Shown: positions 61,401 to 64,000 of the stretch, piece after piece
Layout of the letters: every line of letters starts with the position of its first letter
How positions within the stretch are numbered: position 1 is the stretch's first letter
The notes under the pieces: generated by a model
Database searches by the model: none
Seen by the model: the letters and a program-made list of their open reading frames with translations, nothing else
What the model was told of the DNA's origin: nothing
DNA from: Caenorhabditis remanei
Lineage: Eukaryota; Nematoda; Chromadorea; Rhabditida; Rhabditidae
Length of the DNA: 64,000 nt
Reading direction: 5' to 3'
NCBI RefSeq assembly: GCF_010183535.1
Contig: NC_071330.1
Span: 12,071,717-12,135,716, forward strand
Program-made: the position numbers and the translations under genes

Positions 61401-64000
61401 CACAGGCTAGCAGGTTTGAGATATTCTGAGTTTCTGAAACTAGCGAAACCACGTTCGGGAGGTCTATGACTGTATGACACAGGCTAGCAGGTTTAAGATA
61501 TTCTGAGTTTCTGAAACTAGCGAAACCACGTTCGGGAGGTCTATGACTGTATGACACAGGCTAGCAGGTTTGAGATATTCTGAGTTTCTGAAACTAGCGA
61601 AACCACGTTCGGGAGGTCTATGACTGTATGACACAGGCTAGCAGGTTTGAGATATTCTGAGTTTCTGAAACTAGCGAAACCACGTTCGGGAGGTCTATGA
61701 CTGTATGACACAGGCTAGCAGGTTTAAGATATTCTGAGTTTCTGAAACTAGCGAAACCACGTTCGGGAGGTCCGTGACTGTATGACACAGGCTAGCAGGT
61801 TTGAGATATTCTGAGTTTCTGAAACTAGCGAAACCACGTTCGGGAGGTCTATGACTGTATGACACAGGCTAGCAGGTTTGAGATATTCTGAGTTTCTGAA
61901 ACTAGCGAAACCACGTTCGGGAGGTCTATGACTGTATGACACAGGCTAGCAGGTTTGAGATATTCTGAGTTTCTGAAACTAGCGAAACCACGTTCGGGAG
62001 GTCTATGACTGTATGACACAGGCTAGCAGGTTTGAGATATTCTGAGTTTCTGAAACTAGCGAAACCACGTTCGGGAGGTCTATGACTGTATGACACAGGC
62101 TAGCAGGTTTGAGATATTCTGAGTTTCTGAAACTAGCGAAACCACGTTCGGGAGGTCTATGACTGTATGACACAGGCTAGCAGGTTTAAGATATTCTGAG
62201 TTTCTGAAACTAGCGAAACCACGTTCGGGAGGTCTATGACTGTATGACACAGGCTAGCAGGTTTGAGATATTCTGAGTTTCTGAAACTAGCGAAACCACG
62301 TTCGGGAGGTCTATGACTGTATGACACAGGCTAGCAGGTTTGAGATATTCTGAGTTTCTGAAACTAGCGAAACCACGTTCGGGAGGTCTATGACTGTATG
62401 ACACAGGCTAGCAGGTTTGAGATATTCTGAGTTTCTGAAACTAGCGAAACCACGTTCGGGAGGTCTATGACTGTATGACACAGGCTAGCAGGTTTAAGAT
62501 ATTCTGAGTTTCTGAAACTAGCGAAACCACGTTCGGGAGGTCCGTGACTGTATGACACAGGCTAGCAGGTTTAAGATATTCTGAGTTTCTGAAACTAGCG
62601 AAACCACGTTCGGGAGGTCCGTGACTGTATGAGACAGGCTAGCAGGTTTGAGATATTCTGAGTTTCTGAAACTAGCGAAACCACGTTCGGGAGGTCTATG
62701 ACTGTATGACACAGGCTAGCAGGTTTAAGATATTCTGAGTTTCTGAAACTAGCGAAACCACGTTCGGGAGGTCTATGACTGTATGACACAGGCTAGCAGG
62801 TTTGAGATATTCTGAGTTTCTGAAACTAGCGAAACCACGTTCGGGAGGTCTATGACTGTATGACACAGGCTAGCAGGTTTGAGATATTCTGAGTTTCTGA
62901 AACTAGCGAAACCACGTTCGGGAGGTCTATGACTGTATGACACAGGCTAGCAGGTTTAAGATATTCTGAGTTTCTGAAACTAGCGAAACCACGTTCGGGA
63001 GGTCTATGACTGTATGACACAGGCTAGCAGGTTTGAGATATTCTGAGTTTCTGAAACTAGCGAAACCACGTTCGGGAGGTCTATGACTGTATGACACAGG
63101 CTAGCAGGTTTGAGATATTCTGAGTTTCTGAAACTAGCGAAACCACGTTCGGGAGGTCTATGACTGTATGACACAGGCTAGCAGGTTTGAGATATTCTGA
63201 GTTTCTGAAACTAGCGAAACCACGTTCGGGAGGTCTATGACTGTATGACACAGGCTAGCAGGTTTAAGATATTCTGAGTTTCTGAAACTAGCGAAACCAC
63301 GTTCGGGAGGTCCGTGACTGTATGACACAGGCTAGCAGGTTTAAGATATTCTGAGTTTCTGAAACTAGCGAAACCACGTTCGGGAGGTCCGTGACTGTAT
63401 GACACAGGCTAGCAGGTTTGAGATATTCTGAGTTTCTGAAACTAGCGAAACCACGTTCGGGAGGTCTATGACTGTATGACACAGGCTAGCAGGTTTAAGA
63501 TATTCTGAGTTTCTGAAACTAGCGAAACCACGTTCGGGAGGTCCGTGACTGTATGACACAGGCTAGCAGGTTTAAGATATTCTGAGTTTCTGAAACTAGC
63601 GAAACCACGTTCGGGAGGTCTATGACTGTATGACACAGGCTAGCAGGTTTAAGATATTCTGAGTTTCTGAAACTAGCGAAACCACGTTCGGGAGGTCTAT
63701 GACTGTATGACACAGGCTAGCAGGTTTGAGATATTCTGAGTTTCTGAAACTAGCGAAACCACGTTCGGGAGGTCTATGACTGTATGACACAGGCTAGCAG
63801 GTTTGAGATATTCTGAGTTTCTGAAACTAGCGAAACCACGTTCGGGAGGTCCGTGACTGTATGACACAGGCTAGCAGGTTTAAGATATTCTGAGTTTCTG
63901 AAACTAGCGAAACCACGTTCGGGAGGTCCGTGACTGTATGACACAGGCTAGCAGGTTTAAGATATTCTGAGTTTCTGAAACTAGCGAAACCACGTTCGGG
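55437..64000. repeat. 77-bp tandem satellite, 111 units, continuing past the window
   Basis: Unit GCGAAACCACGTTCGGGAGG ... TTTCTGAAACTA. The first unit starts at 55437 and the last partial unit at 63984; the distance is exactly 111 x 77 bp. Units differ by few substitutions, mainly TATG, CGTG, CGAG or AATG after GGAGGTC and A/G in GTTTRAGATATTC. The first unit is the most diverged. No gene lies in it; a minus-strand 64-residue open stretch is a by-product of the unit. Confidence 0.95.

Noticed and set aside
55437..64000. CRISPR-like array
   Set aside because: Units are tandem without unique spacers, and the genome is animal; it is a satellite.

Overview
The window is nuclear DNA of a Caenorhabditis-type nematode. 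The evidence is short introns ending in TTTTCAG or TTTCAG, a two-exon cuticle collagen with an N-terminal membrane segment, two 7TM chemoreceptor-type genes, a Ku70 gene with short introns, and many foldback/MITE repeats. I cannot name the species. Exon boundaries were read by eye from splice sites and frame continuity. No search was run.

Region 1 (about 1-39,500) is an expanded cluster of ten paralogues of the REF-1 family of double-bHLH (HES-related) repressors, called here genes 1-10. Most have a 149-nt first exon carrying most of bHLH-1, an intron of about 50-100 nt, and a second exon carrying the rest of bHLH-1, bHLH-2, a Pro-rich middle and an acidic tail ending in L-N. Seven copies have a conserved block of about 230 bp upstream with three CSL/LAG-1-type sites (RTGGGAA), which suggests direct Notch control. 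Genes 4, 6 and 9 have lost the CSL half of the block, and two of these three losses abut a TATAC-rich repeat. Gene 3 (start-exon frameshift), gene 4 (split by an LTR retrotransposon) and gene 6 (several lesions) look broken; gene 9 has lost its tail. Genes 5-6-7 and 8-9-10 form a mirror-image segmental duplication around a 1.6-kb foldback element. A THAP-finger gene derived from a hAT transposase (minus strand, 1,875-6,744) and cku-70 (18,559-23,510) lie inside the cluster. A CR1/Jockey-like non-LTR retrotransposon lies between genes 9 and 10.

Region 2 (39,500-45,530) has a 7TM receptor-like gene, an unrecognised membrane protein gene, a small gene with an R-SNARE/tomosyn-like tail, and a cuticle collagen.

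Region 3 (45,530-55,430) has foldback repeats, a tRNA-Glu(CUC) split by a 1,037-bp DNA transposon with CACAG termini, two uninterrupted tRNA-Glu(CUC) genes, a tRNA-Thr(CGU), a pair of 0.2-kb direct repeats, and a second 7TM receptor gene with an inverted copy of its own upstream region in an intron.

Region 4 (55,437-64,000) is a 77-bp satellite of 111 units with no net indel. It shows 14- and 16-unit higher-order duplications and runs off the window.
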